A stretch of 64,000 nucleotides of DNA from Pseudomonadota bacterium (GTDB lineage Bacteria > Pseudomonadota > Gammaproteobacteria > Xanthomonadales > Xanthomonadaceae), in the NCBI GenBank assembly GCA_023430045.1, contig JAEZCF010000030.1, positions 41,727 to 105,726 of the forward strand, read 5' to 3'. Below are positions 62,676 through 64,000 of this stretch, piece after piece. How positions within the stretch are numbered: the first letter of the stretch is position 1; each line of letters begins with the position of its first letter. The notes under the pieces were generated by a model that saw nothing but the letters and a program-made list of their open reading frames with translations, ran no database searches and was not told the origin of the DNA. The position numbers and the translations under genes were made by a program.

Positions 62676-63200
62676 ATGAAACAGCTCTCCCCGCGCGTCA
62701 TCGCCCCGGTACTGGTCGTGGCACTGTTCGCCGCCAGCCTGCCGGCCCAGGCGCAGTACTCCGTCTACCGCCACCCGGTCGCCAGCAGCGTGGCCGTGAC
62801 CTCGGTAGTGAGCCTGGTCGTCGTCACCGCGCCGATCTGGCTGACCTCGGCCGGGATCGGCAAGCTGCACGATGGATCTGTCCAACGCAGCCGGGCGCGC
62901 GTCGCCCGCGCGGAAAAGGCCGGCCCGCTGCCGCCGCTGACCGTGGAGCGAGTCGAGCCCCAGGCCGATGGCAGCTTTCAGGTCGCGCTGAAGAACCCCG
63001 ACGCGCCAGACGACCTGGCACTGCTGCAGTGGCCGGCCCGCAGCGACACGCCCGCGCCTGCCGTGGCAGTGGGCGACGTGCTGGCCTTCGAGCCGACGCC
63101 GGCCGGTGCCGGCTGGACGGTGACCGCGGTCGACGGCGCGGCCCTGGCCTTCCTGCCGACCACCGACGCTGCCGCCAGCAACCTGAGCGAACGCTGGTAG
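62676..63200 (+). CDS. Hypothetical secreted protein, paralogue B
   Basis: 174 aa. The ATG follows ACGGAGTGATCAG. A signal peptide ends in AQAQ, and a second hydrophobic segment (SVAVTSVVSLVVVTAPIWLT) follows. The body and tail match paralogue A (PPLTVERVEPQADGSFQVAL, LLQWPARSDTPAPAVAVGDV, GWTVTAVDGAALAFLPTTDA, SERW). The two genes are 42 bases apart and in line with the DUF2145 gene, which suggests a three-gene exported-protein operon. Confidence 0.7.
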   Translation: MKQLSPRVIAPVLVVALFAASLPAQAQYSVYRHPVASSVAVTSVVSLVVVTAPIWLTSAGIGKLHDGSVQRSRARVARAEKAGPLPPLTVERVEPQADGSFQVALKNPDAPDDLALLQWPARSDTPAPAVAVGDVLAFEPTPAGAGWTVTAVDGAALAFLPTTDAAASNLSERW

Positions 63201-63275
63201 GCAAACCGGCCCGGGCTGGCCCCGGGCCGGCCAAGCCCGGATAATCCGTCGCTTCCCCTCCTCTTCCGGCTCGCC

Positions 63276-63830
63276 ATGTCCGCGCGTCCTGCCATTGCCT
63301 TTGCCCCGTTGACCGCGCGCTCGCTGCTGCTGGCGGTGTTGGCCATGGGCGCGGTGGTGCTCGGCTCGAACGTGCTGGTGCAGTACCCGATCAATGACTG
63401 GCTGACCTGGGGCGCCTTCAGCTATCCGGTCGCGTTCCTGGTCAGCAATCTGATCAACCGCCGCTTTGGTCCGGCCGCCGCACGGCGGGTGGCCTGGGCC
63501 GGTTTCGCGCTGGCGGTGCTGCTGTCGATCTGGATCGCCACGCCACGGATCGCGGTGGCCTCGTGCCTGGCCTTCATCGCCGCACAGCTGCTGGACATCA
63601 CCGTGTTCGACCGGCTGCGCCGCGGGCACTGGTGGCGCGCGCCGATGGTGGCGACGACCTGCAGTGCGACGCTGGATACGACCATTTTCTGGAGCATCGC
63701 GTTCGCCGGCTCCAGCCTGCCGTGGGTGAGCTGGGCGCTGGGCGACCTGGCGGTGAAGCTGACGATCGGCGTGTTCCTGCTGGCGCCGTTCCGCGCGCTG
63801 CTGTGGAAGATGGCGCCGCGCGCGGTGTGA
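63276..63830 (+). CDS. VUT/YhhQ-family (queuosine-precursor-type) transporter
   Basis: 184 aa with five to six membrane helices. Family signatures: VLVQYPINDWLTWGAFSYPV, FLVSNLINRRFGPAAARRVA, AAQLLDITVFDRLRRGHWW, and RAPMVATTCSATLDTTIFWS. YhhQ-type proteins import preQ0 or preQ1 for tRNA queuosine. This member is somewhat shorter than E. coli YhhQ (about 220 aa), so the substrate is inferred only. The downstream sequence becomes repetitive at once. Confidence 0.82.
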   Translation: MSARPAIAFAPLTARSLLLAVLAMGAVVLGSNVLVQYPINDWLTWGAFSYPVAFLVSNLINRRFGPAAARRVAWAGFALAVLLSIWIATPRIAVASCLAFIAAQLLDITVFDRLRRGHWWRAPMVATTCSATLDTTIFWSIAFAGSSLPWVSWALGDLAVKLTIGVFLLAPFRALLWKMAPRAV

Positions 63831-63870
63831 CATCTGCGCCGGCCGCCCGGTGTAGCGCAGGCGGCAGGGC

Positions 63871-63971
63871 ATCACTATCGGCGGGGATCGCCATGGGGCG
63901 GGGATCGCTATCGGTCGGGGATCGCTATCGGTCGGGGGTCGCTATCGGTCGGGGGTCGCTATCGGTAGTGG
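63871..63971. repeat. 17-bp tandem repeat followed by G-rich run
   Basis: Six head-to-tail units of about 17 bases (type GTCGCTATCGGTCGGGG; first unit 16 bases, second variant) occupy 63871-63971. From 63972 to 64000 the sequence is almost entirely G with a few C/A. The transition looks like a replication-slippage tract or the low-quality end of an assembly. Confidence 0.85.
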
Positions 63972-64000
63972 CGGGGGGGGGGGGCGGCGGGGGCGCGGGG

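Noticed and set aside
62100..63875. Long open frame on the minus strand across the paralogous pair and VUT gene
   Set aside because: Composition is Arg/Gln/Gly-rich noise, while the opposite strand encodes proteins with signal peptides and membrane helices.
63871..63971. Possible CRISPR array or origin iterons
   Set aside because: Units are directly adjacent 17-mers with no spacers, and there is no replication gene next to them.

Overview
The window looks like chromosomal DNA of a Stenotrophomonas (Xanthomonadaceae) strain. The backbone is strongly G+C rich. Proteins typical of that group (DUF4031, DUF3297, MpaB-type oxygenase, ELM1-like protein) are present. Many GTAG-headed hairpins of the kind known as SMAG elements in S. 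maltophilia lie between genes. No rRNA, tRNA, CRISPR array, integrase or complete insertion sequence was seen.

Layout. 1-8.0 kb: the 3' end of motB, small conserved genes, a CPA1 Na+/H+ antiporter, an extradiol dioxygenase and a PAS/EAL signalling protein. 8.3-19.1 kb: M13 and M28 peptidases, an MpaB-type oxygenase, a LytS/LytTR two-component pair, a lytic transglycosylase and a CSS-motif EAL phosphodiesterase. 19.2-26.2 kb: a MerC-like membrane protein behind a Zur-box-like palindrome, a methyltransferase, a tandem hairpin array, an alpha/beta hydrolase, a UvrD-type helicase and a YncE-like beta-propeller gene broken by one in-frame amber codon. 26.3-37.0 kb: a DeoR/MFS pair with a 10-bp-periodic operator candidate, a TonB receptor coupled to a PLP enzyme, and a TetR/Tet(X)-like divergent pair with twin operators. 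37.0-39.7 kb: small orphan genes and degraded sequence.

39.7-53.3 kb is a defence island with visibly lower G+C. Its core is a vsr gene head-to-head with a co-directional, largely overlapping set of six genes: DNA cytosine methyltransferase, a protein joining ankyrin-like sequence to a complete RpoD-like sigma-70 core, a GHKL (MORC/MutL-type) ATPase, a Z1-domain SF2 helicase, a PD-(D/E)XK protein and an AIPR protein. This fits the GHKL-helicase-nuclease restriction systems predicted by comparative genomics. The built-in sigma factor is the part I consider least described. A second AT-rich two-gene module follows on the opposite strand. It encodes a ParB/DUF262/DGQHR-like protein and a protein ending in an HEPN-like RX4H motif.

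53.4-64.0 kb returns to the backbone: aceE, a PadR/siderophore-interacting (ferric reductase) pair with twin palindromic operators, a YceI lipoprotein, a RutE-type nitroreductase, an ELM1-like protein, a DUF2145 protein, two tandem paralogous secreted proteins and a VUT/YhhQ transporter. The window ends in a 17-bp tandem repeat and a G-rich run that may be an assembly edge.
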